DNA from: Acinetobacter rathckeae
GTDB taxonomy: Bacteria > Pseudomonadota > Gammaproteobacteria > Pseudomonadales > Moraxellaceae
NCBI RefSeq assembly: GCF_015627125.1
Contig: NZ_VTDO01000001.1
Span: 558,001 to 622,000 of the forward strand
Direction: 5' to 3'
DNA: 64,000 nt
Shown here one piece after another: positions 63,466-64,000 of this stretch. The position numbers and the translations under genes were made by a program. Each line of letters starts with the position of its first letter. Within the stretch, counting starts at the first letter, position 1. The notes under the pieces were generated by a model. The model did no database searches. It saw only the letters and a program-made list of their open reading frames with translations, and was not told the origin of the DNA.

Positions 63466-64000
63466 TTAAATGCCTTTAGGAATGGCACTGAGTAGCTTTT
63501 TGGTATATTCGTGCTGAGGGTTGCGATAAAGGTCATCTGAATTGGCAATTTCTACAATATCGCCGTGGTTCATGACCATCACTTGGTCTGAAATGTATTT
63601 TACAACAGCTAAGTCGTGTGAAATAAAGATATAACTGAGCTGAAACTCATCTTGTAGCTCTTGTAGTAAATTCAGTACTTGGGCTTGTACTGACACATCA
63701 AGTGCAGAAACAGATTCATCACAAATAATAATTTCAGGTTTTAGTGTTAAACAACGTGCAATAGCAATACGTTGACGCTGACCACCAGAAAACTCATGTG
63801 GATATCTATTATATGCACTTTCAGGTAAGCTAACGCGTTTGAGTAACTCAAGTGCAACTTGTTTTCGCTCTGCGTCATCTTTGCCAATGCCATGTACCTG
63901 CATCGGCTCAATTAAGATTTGCCCAATGGTAAAGCGTGGGTTGAGAGATGCATATGGGTTCTGAAAGATGATCTGTATTTTTCTTTGGTATGCTTCAAAC
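63466..64000 (-). CDS. Oligopeptide/dipeptide-type ABC ATP-binding protein, 5' part outside the window
   Basis: The C-terminal portion of an OppF/DppF-like ATPase. The open frame continues to the window edge with [20 protein letters not shown] (Q-loop and following text), so the in-frame ATG at 63903 is internal and not the start. Visible parts are the signature [15 protein letters not shown], Walker [21 protein letters not shown], and [19 protein letters not shown], then [16 protein letters not shown] at the C-terminus. Walker A would be beyond base 64000. It could be a single-domain OppF/DppF or the second half of a fused YejF-type protein; the window cannot tell. Confidence 0.9.
   Translation of the reverse strand, partial: FEAYQRKIQIIFQNPYASLNPRFTIGQILIEPMQVHGIGKDDAERKQVALELLKRVSLPESAYNRYPHEFSGGQRQRIAIARCLTLKPEIIICDESVSALDVSVQAQVLNLLQELQDEFQLSYIFISHDLAVVKYISDQVMVMNHGDIVEIANSDDLYRNPQHEYTKKLLSAIPKGI

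Noticed and set aside
63466..63903. ABC ATPase starting at the ATG at 63903
   Set aside because: The frame continues upstream to the window edge with conserved Q-loop text, so this ATG is internal.

Overview
The window reads as chromosomal backbone DNA of a gammaproteobacterium in the Moraxellaceae, most likely Acinetobacter or a close relative. This is inferred from near-identity, from memory, of RimO, UMP kinase, UppS, LpxA and the Isc proteins to Acinetobacter proteins, from the AT-rich coding style, and from a class III adenylate cyclase next to a HIT protein. I saw no prophage, insertion sequence, CRISPR array, tRNA or rRNA operon, and no region of clearly foreign composition.

Layout. 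1-12.6 kb (+): rimO, then the envelope cluster pyrH-frr-uppS-cdsA-dxr-rseP-bamA-skp-lpxD-fabZ-lpxA, which links isoprenoid carrier, phospholipid, lipid A and outer-membrane protein assembly. 12.6-19 kb: cpoB, the 4.5S SRP RNA, recX-recA, hslR-yrfG, cysQ, a histidine phosphatase and rpsT. 19-24.6 kb (+): mfd, a HIT protein and a membrane adenylate cyclase. 24.6-30.1 kb (-): the complete iscRSUA-hscBA-fdx operon with a consensus IscR site over its promoter. 30.1-34.9 kb: an unidentified coiled-coil membrane protein, hupB, ppiD, and a DAHP synthase gene preceded by a long structured leader. 34.9-41 kb (-): gcvH, cysB and the sulfate importer cysTWA-sbp with an embedded alpha/beta hydrolase. 41-47.6 kb (-): an SBF-like transporter and a LacI-controlled operon of an ABC importer plus a GpdQ-like phosphodiesterase. 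47.6-56.1 kb: a lytic transglycosylase lipoprotein, a short UvrA-like protein, a TonB-dependent receptor and a polar amino acid-type ABC importer. 56.2-62.4 kb (+): a CzcI-CBA type heavy metal efflux system. 62.4-64 kb: a candidate small RNA, yebC and a truncated oligopeptide-type ABC ATPase.

The most interesting element is the 33.5-33.9 kb leader of the DAHP synthase gene. It has its own promoter, an 18-codon reading frame whose second half is almost entirely Phe, Tyr and Trp, a chain of mutually exclusive RNA pairings, a strong intrinsic terminator, and then a second short Phe/Tyr-rich reading frame with a good ribosome binding site just ahead of the gene. It fits classical ribosome-mediated attenuation of the first step of aromatic amino acid synthesis. 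Other points worth checking are the IscR type 1 site, an intra-operon terminator-like hairpin between iscA and hscB, a perfect LacI-type operator before the phosphodiester-uptake operon, and a candidate sRNA between czcA and yebC.
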